A stretch of 64,000 nucleotides of DNA from Chryseomicrobium sp. FSL W7-1435 (GTDB lineage Bacteria; Bacillota; Bacilli; Bacillales_A; Planococcaceae), in contig NZ_CP151997.1 of assembly GCF_038595005.1 (NCBI RefSeq), forward strand, positions 1,302,001-1,366,000. Reading direction: 5' to 3'. How positions within the stretch are numbered: the stretch's first letter is position 1; each line of letters starts with the position of its first letter. Both the position numbers and the translations under genes were made by a program. Below are positions 16,567 through 24,774 of the stretch, one piece after another. A model generated the notes under the pieces. The model had not been told where the DNA came from, searched no databases, and worked only from the letters and a program-made list of their open reading frames with translations.

Positions 16567-16695
16567 ATTTATGAACGCCTTCAACCATGCGCCAAATCCA
16601 AAACAGCTTCAAGTACATTAGGCTTGCCATGGGGAATGAGTACCGGTTCAATTCACGGGAGCAATCCCGCAGGATCAAGAAGGAGGAAATATATC

Positions 16696-17892
16696 ATGAC
16701 TCAACGTCGATTATTCACTTCGGAATCAGTAACAGAAGGCCATCCGGATAAGATTTGTGACCAAATCTCAGATGCGATCCTTGACGCAATCTTAGCTGAA
16801 GACCCGAATGCACGTGTTGCGTGCGAAACTACTGTCACAACTGGACTAGTTCTAGTTGCTGGAGAAATTACTACCTCTGCTTATGTAGACATCCAAAAAA
16901 CGGTACGTGAAACTGTTCGAGAAATCGGCTACACACGTGCAAAATTTGGATTTGATGCAGATACATCTGCTGTATTAACTGCAATTGATGAGCAATCTGC
17001 TGACATCGCTCAAGGTGTTGACCAAGCACTTGAAGCTCGTGAAGGTTCTATGACAGACGCTGACATCGAAGCAATCGGTGCAGGGGACCAGGGTCTAATG
17101 TTTGGATTTGCTTGTAATGAAACAGAAGAATTAATGCCGCTTCCAATCAGCTTGGCGCACAAATTATCACGTCGCTTATCGGAAGTACGTAAAAACGAAA
17201 CACTTGAGTACTTACGTCCAGACGGTAAAACACAAGTGACTGTTGAATACGATGAAAACGGCAAGCCAGTGCGTGTCGATACAATCGTAATTTCTACACA
17301 ACACGCTCCTGAAATTACTCTAGAGCAAATTCAGTCTGATTTGAAAGAACACGTCATCAACGCAGTAGTTCCTGCTTCGTGGATTGATGAGAGCACTAAA
17401 TACTTCATCAACCCAACTGGTCGCTTTGTAATTGGTGGACCACAAGGGGATGCAGGTCTTACAGGTCGCAAAATCATTGTTGACACATACGGTGGGTATG
17501 CTCGTCACGGTGGTGGAGCCTTCTCTGGTAAAGATGCGACTAAAGTTGACCGCTCTGCAGCTTATGCAGCTCGTTATGTTGCCAAGAACATCGTAGCAGC
17601 TGGACTTGCTGATAAAGTGGAAGTACAACTTGCTTACGCTATTGGTGTTGCTCAACCTGTATCGATTGCTGTTGATACATTTGGAACAGGAAAAGCTCTA
17701 GAAGCGGATATCGTTACATGGATCCGTGAATTGTTTGACCTACGCCCAGCGGGAATCATTAAAATGCTCGACCTACGTCGTCCGATTTACAAGCAAACTG
17801 CTGCTTACGGTCACTTTGGTCGTACAGATATTGATGTGCCATGGGAAAAGACAGACAAAGCAGCTGAGCTTCAAGCGAAAGCTGGCCTATAA
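16696..17892 (+). CDS. metK: S-adenosylmethionine synthetase
   Basis: Makes SAM from methionine and ATP, 398 residues. Start ATG 16696 has AAGGAGG nine bases upstream; the open frame extends 24 codons further, but that part is leader. Family motifs [24 protein letters not shown] and [16 protein letters not shown] are intact. It is the only gene controlled by the S-box riboswitch here, giving feedback by its own product, and it ends at a strong terminator. Confidence 0.98.
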   Translation: MTQRRLFTSESVTEGHPDKICDQISDAILDAILAEDPNARVACETTVTTGLVLVAGEITTSAYVDIQKTVRETVREIGYTRAKFGFDADTSAVLTAIDEQSADIAQGVDQALEAREGSMTDADIEAIGAGDQGLMFGFACNETEELMPLPISLAHKLSRRLSEVRKNETLEYLRPDGKTQVTVEYDENGKPVRVDTIVISTQHAPEITLEQIQSDLKEHVINAVVPASWIDESTKYFINPTGRFVIGGPQGDAGLTGRKIIVDTYGGYARHGGGAFSGKDATKVDRSAAYAARYVAKNIVAAGLADKVEVQLAYAIGVAQPVSIAVDTFGTGKALEADIVTWIRELFDLRPAGIIKMLDLRRPIYKQTAAYGHFGRTDIDVPWEKTDKAAELQAKAGL

Positions 17893-17898
17893 GAAATC

Positions 17899-17936
17899 AA
17901 AAAGGACTCTCGAGATTTTTCTCGGGAGTCTTTTTG
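17899..17936 (+). terminator. Terminator of metK
   Basis: AAAGGACTCTCGAG pairs with CTCGGGAGTCTTTTT (one T-G pair), followed by the T run. Confidence 0.9.
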
Positions 17937-18016
17937 TGTTGTCTAAATTCTTTTTGTAAGATTTGAAATCGCTCCAGCCAGCACACCAGTTCCATGAAGT
18001 CTGCAAATAGAGTTGC

Positions 18017-18306
18017 AATGCCCGCGGAAACAGATTCAGTGCCCGAGAAACTTGATTCAATGCCCGCGGAGTCGGTCCAATGCCCGCGGAAACAGATTTA
18101 ATGCCCGAGAAACTTGGTTCAGTGCCCGAGTAACTTGGTTCAGTGCCCGCGGAGTCGGTCCAATGCCCGCGGAAACAGATTCAGTGCCCGAGAAACTTGA
18201 TTCAATGCCCGCGGAGTCGGTCCAATGCCCGCGGAAACAGATTTAATGCCCGAGTAACTTGGTTCAGTGCCCGCGCAAACAGATTCAATGCCCGCGCAAC
18301 TAAATT
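18017..18306 (+). repeat. Tandem array of fourteen 20-21-nt units
   Basis: Fourteen units each start TGCCCG and belong to a few types: GCGGAAACAG, GAGAAACTT, GCGGAGTCGG, GAGTAACTT and GCGCAA. The order shows a higher-order pattern (A-B-C-A-B-D-C-A-B-C-A-D). Read on the minus strand a unit is TCGGGCACTGAATCAAGTTTC, which aligns with TTGGACATAACGGATGGTTTC of the element at 39371-39491. The array fills the gap between metK and ytoA. It can be read through in one frame (repeated QCPR), but there is no ribosome site, so I do not call a gene. It is not CRISPR: there are no spacers. Confidence 0.9.
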
Positions 18307-18325
18307 CTCCCCCGAAAAAATCACT

Positions 18326-18353
18326 AAAAAAAGGGCTGATCGCAATCAGCCCT
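18326..18353 (-). terminator. Terminator of ytoA
   Basis: On the minus strand GGGCTGAT, loop TGCG region, ATCAGCCC, followed by TTTTTTT. Confidence 0.88.
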
Positions 18354-18371
18354 CAAGTCCTCAAGATCTTA

Positions 18372-18890
18372 CTAGCTCTTCCCCTGCAACCCTTTGTAGT
18401 ATTGTCCTTTTTCATGATATTCACGCACGATTCGTTCCATATCTTTCTTGTCTTCCTCATTCACTGCCCGCACAACTTTCGCCGGGCGACCATAGGCCAT
18501 CATTCCTGGGGGAATTACTTTTCCTTGAGGAACCAGACTGCCGGCTCCAATAAAGGCGCCTTCGCCAATTTCTGCACCATCTAAAATAATAGAGCCCATG
18601 CCAATTAATGCTCCTTTTCGAACCGTGCAACTGTGCAATGTGACTTGATGACCAACTGTCACTTCATCTTCGATAACGAGAGGGAATTGTGGGCTCTGAT
18701 GGAGACAACAAAGATCTTGGATGTTCACTTTGTTGCCAATTCTTGTAGCATTTACATCTCCGCGGATGATGGTATTAAAGAAAATGGAGGAATCTTTTCC
18801 AATTTCTACGTCACCCGTGATGGTTACATAATCTGCAATAAAGACGGACGGATGGATTTTCGGAGTTTTTTCACCAAATGGATAGATCAT
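18372..18890 (-). CDS. ytoA: Gamma-carbonic-anhydrase-like hexapeptide protein (YtoA)
   Basis: 172-residue left-handed beta-helix protein of the YtoA/PaaY/YrdA group. Hexapeptide repeats such as VFIADYVTITGDVEIGKDSSIF run through residues 17-150. The metal-ligand histidines of this family are represented by H in CCLHQSP and two in TVGHQVTLHSC. Whether it has carbonic anhydrase activity cannot be told from sequence. ATG 18888-18890 follows AAAGGAAG. It lies beside ytpA as in B. subtilis, here divergently. Confidence 0.88.
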   Translation of the reverse strand: MIYPFGEKTPKIHPSVFIADYVTITGDVEIGKDSSIFFNTIIRGDVNATRIGNKVNIQDLCCLHQSPQFPLVIEDEVTVGHQVTLHSCTVRKGALIGMGSIILDGAEIGEGAFIGAGSLVPQGKVIPPGMMAYGRPAKVVRAVNEEDKKDMERIVREYHEKGQYYKGLQGKS

Positions 18891-18962
18891 AACAGACTTC
18901 CTTTCTATACCCTTGCTATACTATAGAGTAAGTGTAGCAGAACAAGAAAGGGGACGGTAGCC

Positions 18963-19751
18963 ATGTGGATGTGGGAAGCCGAAAATCAGCCGAAAGCAGT
19001 CGTGGTGATTGTCCATAGTGTATTTGAACATCACAGGCGCTATGCATGGGTCATTGAATACTTCCGAGAAAATGATTTACATGTGGTTATGGGAGATCTA
19101 CCTAGTCACGGAGAAGCGGCTAGTAAGAAAGGTCTTCATAACGAGTCAATCAATGAATATGAACTGTATTTAGAAAGAGCTATAGAATATGCGAGTCAAT
19201 TTCACGTGCCAATTGTTCTTTTTGGTCATGGGTTCGGGGCAACGACGATTTTGCATTATATGCGCAAGCCGCGAGAAAATATAGCAGCCGTGTTAGCGAC
19301 AAGCCCTTGGTTAGAATTGCAAGCAACGCCTTCAAAATGGTCGAATCGAATTGCTAAATTGACTATCAATCAACGATTAGAATTTCCTTTGAACGCCGAG
19401 TTGTATACAGATGATCCCGCATTACAAAAAGAATACGAAGAAGACCCTCTAATTCATACAACGGTTACGACAGAGTGGTATGAAGCCTTACAAGAACGAA
19501 TGAAAACTGTCTTACAGACTTCGAAACAATGGACCATTCCACTATGGTTGCAAGTGGCAAGTGATGATGCTGTTATCGCCCTTCCTGCTGTCCGAAACTG
19601 GATGGCCCAACAGAAGTTAACCACAATTAATTACTCAGAATGGCCAAATGTTCGCCATGACATCCATCAACATACAGACCGAGAAATCGTAGCTAAGAGT
19701 GCCATCGATTTTATACATTTAACGGTGTCTCGACTCGGCTATGTCCTATGA
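18963..19751 (+). CDS. Alpha/beta hydrolase, YtpA-like, nucleophile serine replaced by glycine
   Basis: 262 residues resembling YtpA/lysophospholipase-monoglyceride lipase proteins. The N-terminal VVIVHSVFEHHRRYAWVIEYF, the acid region VASDDAVIAL and the histidine in VRHDIHQH fit the family. The nucleophile elbow, however, reads FGHGFGATT: residue 90 is Gly (codon GGG at 19230-19232) where GHSMGG has Ser. The oxyanion HG is also HS. The frame is intact, so this may be an inactive or repurposed hydrolase. AAGGGGACGG precedes ATG 18963. YtpA in B. subtilis is linked to bacilysocin formation; this should not be assumed here. Confidence 0.8.
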   Translation: MWMWEAENQPKAVVVIVHSVFEHHRRYAWVIEYFRENDLHVVMGDLPSHGEAASKKGLHNESINEYELYLERAIEYASQFHVPIVLFGHGFGATTILHYMRKPRENIAAVLATSPWLELQATPSKWSNRIAKLTINQRLEFPLNAELYTDDPALQKEYEEDPLIHTTVTTEWYEALQERMKTVLQTSKQWTIPLWLQVASDDAVIALPAVRNWMAQQKLTTINYSEWPNVRHDIHQHTDREIVAKSAIDFIHLTVSRLGYVL

Positions 19752-19776
19752 CGTCTGACCTTTTCTGTGATATACT
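19748..19776 (+). promoter_or_regulatory. Promoter of the malic enzyme gene, possible CcpN site
   Basis: ATGACG (19748-19753, overlapping the ytpA stop), 17-base spacer, TATACT (19771-19776). The segment TGTGATATACT (19766-19776) fits both the CcpN consensus TRTGHYATAYW and an extended -10 with TRTG. The pckA promoter has the same arrangement. Confidence 0.5.
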
Positions 19777-19806
19777 CATAAAATTCAAGGAATAAGGAGA
19801 GGGATT

Positions 19807-21117
19807 ATGCAGCATCTCATTCGCAATATTATAGTAGAAAGTCCATCAAAAGTAGGGAATCTTGGTCTTGTGACCTCTGCCATTGGAGCCGCTGAAGGGG
19901 ACATTGGGGATATCAAATTAATTAAAAGTGGTCCTTTAACGACAGTTCGTGATATTTCAGTCACCTGCAAAGATGAAGCTCATTTACAGACGGTCATTCA
20001 AAACATTGAATTGATTGGAAATGGCGTAGAAATCCATGCCGTAACTGATGATGTGTTAAAAGCGCATGAAGGCGGTAAAATCGCAATGAAGAGCACAATC
20101 GATGTGCGTTCACTAGGGGATTTGCAACGCGTCTATACACCAGGAGTGGCAAGCGTTTGTTTAGAAATTGAGAGACATCCTGAGCAAGCCAAATATTTTA
20201 CATCAATCGGCAAATCGGTGGCCATCGTCACGGATGGTACAGCCATCTTGGGTCTAGGAAATATCGGTTCTGTAGCGGGGATGCCTGTAATGGAAGGAAA
20301 GTCGGTATTATTAGATCAATTTGTTGGCTTAAGTGGAATTCCAATATTACTAGATACAAGTAATCCGGATGAGGTCGTAGAGACGGTCAAGCATATTCAT
20401 CAAGGTTTTGGGGCCATTTTATTAGAAGACATTGGCTCTCCACATTGTTTTGAAATTGAAGAACGCTTGAAAGCGGAACTTCCGATACCTGTCATGCACG
20501 ATGATCAACATGGGACTGCTGTTGTGACGCTAGCCGCTGTGTTGAATGCATGTAGAGCAACTGGTGTAGACCCGACGCAAGCAGTTGTTGGTCAAATTGG
20601 TCTTGGCGCTGCAGGTCTAGCTATAGTTCGTATGCTACTTGCTTATGGTGTCAAAGAGGTTTACGGTATTGATCGCCAACCTGAAGCTATCGAGCGTTTG
20701 CATAAATACGGTGGGAAATCGAAAGATTCCTTGGAGGCATTGATGTCAGACTGTGATATTGTCATTGCAACAACAGGTGTTGAAGGCTTGATTAAACCGG
20801 AAATGGTCCGAACAGGGCAAATCATTCTGGCGCTTTCGAATCCGAATCCAGAGATTCAACCATCAGAAGCGATTAAAGCGGGTGCTGCATTTGCTGCTGA
20901 TGGTCGTTCAGTGAACAATGTTGTAGGTTTCCCGGGTATTTTCCGCGGAGCTCTTGATGCGGAAGCTAAGCAAATTACGTATCCGATGTTAATTGCAGCA
21001 GCTGAGGCCATTGTGAGTCACACTCGTCGTGGGGAATTGATCCCGACACCGCTTGATCCAGCACTTCATATGGTCGTGGCACGCGCGGTAGAGGAAGCAG
21101 CTGCAAAAGAAAAATAA
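19807..21117 (+). CDS. NAD(P)-dependent malic enzyme with N-terminal ACT domain
   Basis: Oxidative decarboxylation of malate to pyruvate, 436 residues. Residues ~5-80 form an ACT-like regulatory domain (IIVESPSKVGNLGLVTSAIG). The catalytic part contains YTPGVA, TDGTAILGLGNIG, MHDDQHGTA and the Rossmann motif GQIGLGAAGLA. This architecture matches B. subtilis YtsJ-type enzymes. Cofactor choice cannot be decided from what I see. ATG 19807 has AAGGAGAG upstream. Transcribed alone from a promoter inside the end of the preceding gene. Confidence 0.93.
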   Translation: MQHLIRNIIVESPSKVGNLGLVTSAIGAAEGDIGDIKLIKSGPLTTVRDISVTCKDEAHLQTVIQNIELIGNGVEIHAVTDDVLKAHEGGKIAMKSTIDVRSLGDLQRVYTPGVASVCLEIERHPEQAKYFTSIGKSVAIVTDGTAILGLGNIGSVAGMPVMEGKSVLLDQFVGLSGIPILLDTSNPDEVVETVKHIHQGFGAILLEDIGSPHCFEIEERLKAELPIPVMHDDQHGTAVVTLAAVLNACRATGVDPTQAVVGQIGLGAAGLAIVRMLLAYGVKEVYGIDRQPEAIERLHKYGGKSKDSLEALMSDCDIVIATTGVEGLIKPEMVRTGQIILALSNPNPEIQPSEAIKAGAAFAADGRSVNNVVGFPGIFRGALDAEAKQITYPMLIAAAEAIVSHTRRGELIPTPLDPALHMVVARAVEEAAAKEK

Positions 21118-21133
21118 ATCGAAAATAAAAAAC

Positions 21134-21179
21134 AGTGGCTAGAATTTGCTTGAATTGAGCAACTTCTGGCCACTTTTTA
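21134..21179. terminator. Bidirectional terminator, malic enzyme / mnmM
   Basis: AGTGGCTAGAA at 21134 pairs with TTCTGGCCACT ending at 21174, with inner pairing TTGCT/GAGCAA. It is flanked by AAAAAA and TTTTTA, so it serves both converging genes. Confidence 0.85.
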
Positions 21180-21180
21180 C

Positions 21181-21747
21181 TTAAGAGCTACTTTTTTTCT
21201 TCTCAATCACTACAAGTTCGGGTGGAGAGTTTTGCTGATTCAAAAATGCGCTATGCAGCACCTGAAATCGGTCCTGAGAAAGACCTGAAACAAACTCAAG
21301 TAGCTGAGCACGTTCTATTTTTCCACTCTCGTGGCCATGATAAATCACCACTACGATCCTACCCTCTGGCAGTAACAGTTCTAACGCAGCTTCTATTGCT
21401 TGAATGGTCTTCGTGCTCTCAGTCGTCACAGAATGGTCTGCACCAGGGAGATAGCCTAGATTGAATACGACAGCTCGGACATTCTGTGGTACAAATTCAG
21501 CCATGCGCTCATGACCTGCTAGAACCAGTTCAGCATTCGTAATGCCTGCTTGTTGGAGTCGAGCCTGTGTTGCCTGGATAGCTTCAGTTTGTATATCAAA
21601 AGCAAAGACTCTTCCGGATTCTGAAACTAGCTTCGCCAGAAAAAGAGTATCGTGGCCGTTGCCCGCAGTCGCATCGACCACAACATCTCCAGGCTGAATA
21701 ATTTCTTTTAAATAACTTTTGGATTGGTGTAAGGCATTTTGTAGCAT
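21181..21747 (-). CDS. mnmM: tRNA mnm5s2U methyltransferase MnmM (YtqB)
   Basis: Class I SAM-dependent methyltransferase, 188 residues. The SAM motif DATAGNGHDTLFLAKLV and the family-specific NLGYLPGADHSVTT and VVIYHGHESG are present. Older annotations call it rRNA methylase; the YtqB family has since been identified as the enzyme that methylates nm5s2U34 to mnm5s2U in Gram-positive tRNAs. tRNA-Lys(TTT) and tRNA-Glu(TTC) in this window are the expected type of substrate. ATG 21745-21747 follows AAAGGACG. It converges on the malic enzyme gene. Confidence 0.88.
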   Translation of the reverse strand: MLQNALHQSKSYLKEIIQPGDVVVDATAGNGHDTLFLAKLVSESGRVFAFDIQTEAIQATQARLQQAGITNAELVLAGHERMAEFVPQNVRAVVFNLGYLPGADHSVTTESTKTIQAIEAALELLLPEGRIVVVIYHGHESGKIERAQLLEFVSGLSQDRFQVLHSAFLNQQNSPPELVVIEKKKSSS

Positions 21748-21843
21748 GAGGCACGTCCTTTCCTAACTAGTGTATCATCTTGTTGGAAATCCGAAAAAGC
21801 ACTAGAATGAAAAAGAGACAGGTAAGGGGAAGGAGGCGGCGTC

Positions 21844-23151
21844 ATGAAAGATTGGAGTCGTCATTTATCAACAGAAGTTCTCGATCAAATACTTGAAAAT
21901 GCCTTTCAATGGTTTGTCGTTGTGGATCGTGAGTCCAATATACTCTATATCAATGAAGAGTACTGCCATTTCCTAGAAGTGAAAAGACAGGATGCCATCG
22001 GGCAACATGTAACCGATGTTATCGAAAACACAGAAATGCATAAAGTGATGGAAAAAGGGGAGGCAGATATTGCGGCTCCTCATTATATAAAAGGTACGTA
22101 TATGTTGGCCAACCGAGTGCCACTTGTAGTAGGAGGCGAAATCGTTGGTGCGTTCGGAAGTGTCGTCTTCCGAGATATGACGGACTGGAAACGCCTAAGT
22201 GCTCATGTGAAGACGACGATGGAACGAATCGATCAGCAGTTTAGTTCATCTACTTATCACTTAGCAAACTTAGAAGACATCATTGGAGAATCAGCGGCGA
22301 TTCGAAGAGTAAAAGAAACTGTCCGGATGATTGCTCCCACCAAGCTTCCCGTTGTCATCGAAGGAGAAACTGGAACTGGCAAAGAGATGTTTGCAGAGAG
22401 TATTCATCGTCTTTCAGACCGGTCAGACGGTCCATTCATTAAACTGAACTGTGCAGTCATTCCTAGTGAATTAGCAGAAAAAGAGTTGTTTGAAGGCGAC
22501 AAAAGTAAGATGCAGCAGGCAGCAGGAGGTACGCTTTTCTTAGAAGAAGTCCATGCGCTCTCCATCCCACTCCAAGCAAGGTTGCTGCGGATGATTACCG
22601 AAAGTGAACAGAATGCTTCTGAAGAGAACAAGGATGTCCGTTTCTTATTTACATCCAATCGTAATCTCACCGAACTTGTGAGGACAGGACATTTCCGAGA
22701 AGACTTGTACTATCGAATTCAATCTGTATATTTAACTATTCCGCCATTGCGAGAACGAATGGAAGATTTCTCGTTACTGACTCGTCATTTTTTAAAGATT
22801 ATCGAACAAAATGAGGGGAGAAGAGGATTGAAGCTCGATCCCAAAACGCTTCGTTCGCTTGTTCAATATGGCTGGCCAGGCAATGTGCGTGAGCTCTATA
22901 ACACGTTACGAGCTATGGTCTATATGACAGAGGGAGTTCGTTTGTCGACCGCTTCCATTCCCATTCATATTTTTCATACTTCCAAAACCGTTACTACACA
23001 AACAGGTAAGTTAGAAGATATATTAGCTAAAACAGAACTCCAAGTTTTAGAGAATACACTTGCTACTTATCCTGATAAAACTGAAGCGGCAGCGGTGTTA
23101 GGGATTAGTCGCTCGACATTGTATGAAAAATTAAAAAAATATAACTTATGA
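21844..23151 (+). CDS. Sigma-54-type enhancer-binding protein lacking GAFTGA
   Basis: 435 residues: PAS domain (~10-115, FVVVDRESNILYINEEY), AAA+ domain (~146-370) and Fis-type helix-turn-helix (~405-435, AAAVLGISRSTLYEKLKKY). Walker A GETGTGK is at 174-180 and the arginine-finger region FREDLYYR is intact. The segment that should hold the sigma-54 contact loop GAFTGA is shortened to KELFEGDKSKMQQAAGG (213-229), about 20 residues missing, and Walker B reads LFLEEV, not LFLDEI. It probably regulates the sco operon just downstream (225-base gap), perhaps without sigma-54. GAAGGAGG precedes ATG 21844. Confidence 0.88.
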   Translation: MKDWSRHLSTEVLDQILENAFQWFVVVDRESNILYINEEYCHFLEVKRQDAIGQHVTDVIENTEMHKVMEKGEADIAAPHYIKGTYMLANRVPLVVGGEIVGAFGSVVFRDMTDWKRLSAHVKTTMERIDQQFSSSTYHLANLEDIIGESAAIRRVKETVRMIAPTKLPVVIEGETGTGKEMFAESIHRLSDRSDGPFIKLNCAVIPSELAEKELFEGDKSKMQQAAGGTLFLEEVHALSIPLQARLLRMITESEQNASEENKDVRFLFTSNRNLTELVRTGHFREDLYYRIQSVYLTIPPLRERMEDFSLLTRHFLKIIEQNEGRRGLKLDPKTLRSLVQYGWPGNVRELYNTLRAMVYMTEGVRLSTASIPIHIFHTSKTVTTQTGKLEDILAKTELQVLENTLATYPDKTEAAAVLGISRSTLYEKLKKYNL

Positions 23152-23157
23152 CCTATT

Positions 23158-23200
23158 ATCCGAAAATGAGGACATTGTGTCCTATTTTTCGGATTTTATA
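23158..23200 (+). terminator. Large inverted repeat after the activator gene
   Basis: Arms ATCCGAAAATGAGGACA (23158-23174) and TGTCCTATTTTTCGGAT (23178-23194), 15 of 17 positions pairing, loop TTG, followed by TTTATAAAA. It starts 7 bases after the stop and could be a terminator with a poor T run. It also contains AGGACA-TTG-TGTCCT, related to the dyad at 23243-23260, so it may be a protein-binding site instead. Confidence 0.6.
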
Positions 23201-23242
23201 AAATGCATGAAAATAGCTTACAAATACTATATTCATGTAAAG

Positions 23243-23260
23243 TGTCCGATATCCTGGACA
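23243..23260 (+). promoter_or_regulatory. Candidate activator site: TGTCC dyad
   Basis: TGTCC, 8 bases, GGACA: an inverted repeat about 80 bases before the predicted start of scoA transcription. The half-site also occurs twice in the inverted repeat at 23158-23194. Assignment to the adjacent activator is an inference. Confidence 0.4.
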
Positions 23261-23276
23261 TGTTTTGAGATCGAGA

Positions 23277-23297
23277 TTGTCACAGTTTTGTCACAGT
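23277..23297 (+). promoter_or_regulatory. Candidate activator site: tandem TTGTCACAGT
   Basis: TTGTCACAGT at 23277-23286 and again at 23288-23297, an 11-base repeat period (about one helical turn), directly upstream of the -35 of scoA. Direct repeats in phase at this place suit an activator touching RNA polymerase. Confidence 0.4.
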
Positions 23298-23300
23298 CTA

Positions 23301-23348
23301 TTGCGATGTTGGGATTCATCTGTTTTAATACTTATGAAAGCGCTTTTT
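23301..23348 (+). promoter_or_regulatory. Sigma-A-like promoter with cre site, sco operon
   Basis: TTGCGA (23301-23306), 17-base spacer, TTTAAT (23324-23329). TGAAAGCGCTTTTT at 23335-23348 covers the expected start of transcription and matches cre (TGWAANCGNTNWCA) except its last two bases. CcpA is encoded in this window. No TGGCAC-N5-TTGC sigma-54 promoter was found; the nearest is TGTCAC-N6-TTGC at 23289-23304. Confidence 0.5.
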
Positions 23349-23376
23349 TATACAAAACTCGAGGAGGAAGTTTCCT

Positions 23377-24066
23377 ATGAAGCCTATTTATTCTTCTGCA
23401 GAAGAAGCAGTAAGCCAAATTCAAGACGGAGCAACACTTATGGTGGGCGGCTTTGGTCTTGTTGGAATACCAGAGCAACTGATCATCGCTCTGGTAAACA
23501 AAGGTGTCAAAGATTTAACCGTTATTTCAAACAACTGTGGTGTAGATGACTGGGGTCTTGGTCTTTTATTGAAAAATAAGCAGATTAAAAAGATGATCGG
23601 TTCATATGTTGGAGAAAACAAAGAATTTGAACGTCAAGTTCTGTCAGGTGAAATTGAAGTCGAATTGACGCCTCAAGGCACACTTGCAGAAAAATGCCGT
23701 GCTGGTGGCGCAGGGATTCCTGCATTCTTTACTCCTGCAGGCGTCGGTACAGTTGTCGCAGAAGGCAAAGAGGTACGTGAGTTCGACGGCAAGGAATATG
23801 TTCTTGAAGAAGCACTTGTAGCTGATTTCGCATTAGTGCGCGCTGAGACAGCAGATAAGTTTGGAAATCTCATCTATAATAAAACAGCTCAAAACTTCAA
23901 TCCGATGATGGCAGCAGCAGGCAAGGTGACAATCGCAGAGGTAGAAGAAATTGTGGAGACAGGGACACTAGATCCTGCCATGATTCATACACCTAGCGTT
24001 TACGTCCAAGGCTTGTTCCAGTCGACACAAGAAAAACGTATTGAACGTTTAACAACGAGAGACTAA
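23377..24066 (+). CDS. scoA: 3-Oxoacid CoA-transferase subunit A
   Basis: Subunit A of the succinyl-CoA:3-ketoacid CoA-transferase, 229 residues, which activates acetoacetate. The glycine-rich CoA signature [19 protein letters not shown] is at the N-terminus, and [15 protein letters not shown] is typical of the A subunit. CGAGGAGG precedes ATG 23377. It is the first gene of scoA-scoB-permease-bdhA, equivalent to B. subtilis yxjC-scoA-scoB-yxjF but with the permease moved behind scoB. Confidence 0.96.
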   Translation: MKPIYSSAEEAVSQIQDGATLMVGGFGLVGIPEQLIIALVNKGVKDLTVISNNCGVDDWGLGLLLKNKQIKKMIGSYVGENKEFERQVLSGEIEVELTPQGTLAEKCRAGGAGIPAFFTPAGVGTVVAEGKEVREFDGKEYVLEEALVADFALVRAETADKFGNLIYNKTAQNFNPMMAAAGKVTIAEVEEIVETGTLDPAMIHTPSVYVQGLFQSTQEKRIERLTTRD

Positions 24067-24083
24067 TTAGAGGAGGGAATTTC

Positions 24084-24743
24084 ATGACTTTATCAACGCG
24101 TGAATTTATCGCAAAGCGTGCAGAAATGGAAATTGAAGACGGGAACTATGTGAATTTAGGAATAGGGATCCCAACACTTGTAGCTAACTTTATTTCACCA
24201 AACAAAACTGTCGTTTTACAATCGGAAAACGGTCTCCTAGGAATAGGACCTTACCCGACGAAAGACCAAGTTGATCCTGACTTGATCAACGCGGGGAAAG
24301 AAACTGTCACGACTATTCCAGGTTCTGCATTCTTTACTAGCGCAGAGTCTTTTGCCATGATCCGTGGCGGCCATATTGATGTAGCAATCCTAGGTGGCAT
24401 GGAAGTATCTGAATCTGGCGATCTAGCTAACTGGATGATTCCTGGAAAGATGATTAAAGGAATGGGGGGAGCAATGGACCTAGTCCACGGCGCCAAAAAG
24501 ATTATTGTCATCATGGATCACGTGGCAAAGGACGGATCTCCTAAGATTAAAAAAGAATGTACACTTCCACTGACAGGTAAAGGTGTCGTAAACATGATTA
24601 TTACCGACCGTGCCGTCATTGAAGTGACAGAGCAGGGACTTGTCCTGAAAGAAGTATTTGAAGGACACACAATTCAGGGCGTCGTAGAAGCAACAGAAGC
24701 AGTCTTGAATGTGGACAACGTGAAAGAAGGCGTCTCGTTCTAA
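24084..24743 (+). CDS. scoB: 3-Oxoacid CoA-transferase subunit B
   Basis: Subunit B, 219 residues, carrying the catalytic glutamate in the motif [29 protein letters not shown] near the N-terminus and [19 protein letters not shown] are family features. AGAGGAGGG precedes ATG 24084, 17 bases after scoA, so the two subunits are made together. Confidence 0.96.
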   Translation: MTLSTREFIAKRAEMEIEDGNYVNLGIGIPTLVANFISPNKTVVLQSENGLLGIGPYPTKDQVDPDLINAGKETVTTIPGSAFFTSAESFAMIRGGHIDVAILGGMEVSESGDLANWMIPGKMIKGMGGAMDLVHGAKKIIVIMDHVAKDGSPKIKKECTLPLTGKGVVNMIITDRAVIEVTEQGLVLKEVFEGHTIQGVVEATEAVLNVDNVKEGVSF

Positions 24744-24774
24744 TACGACCCCATGACCAAATGGGGGTAAACTA

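Noticed and set aside
18017-18306. CRISPR array
   Set aside because: Units are 20-21 nt head to tail with no unique spacers, and no cas genes are present.
18013-18553. Open frames reading repeated QCPR over the 18-kb array
   Set aside because: They arise from the 21-nt unit length being a multiple of three; there is no ribosome site and they run into ytoA on the opposite strand.
23289-23304. Sigma-54 promoter of scoA (TGTCAC-N6-TTGC)
   Set aside because: It lacks the GG of the -24 element and its spacing is one base too long; a sigma-A-like promoter fits better.
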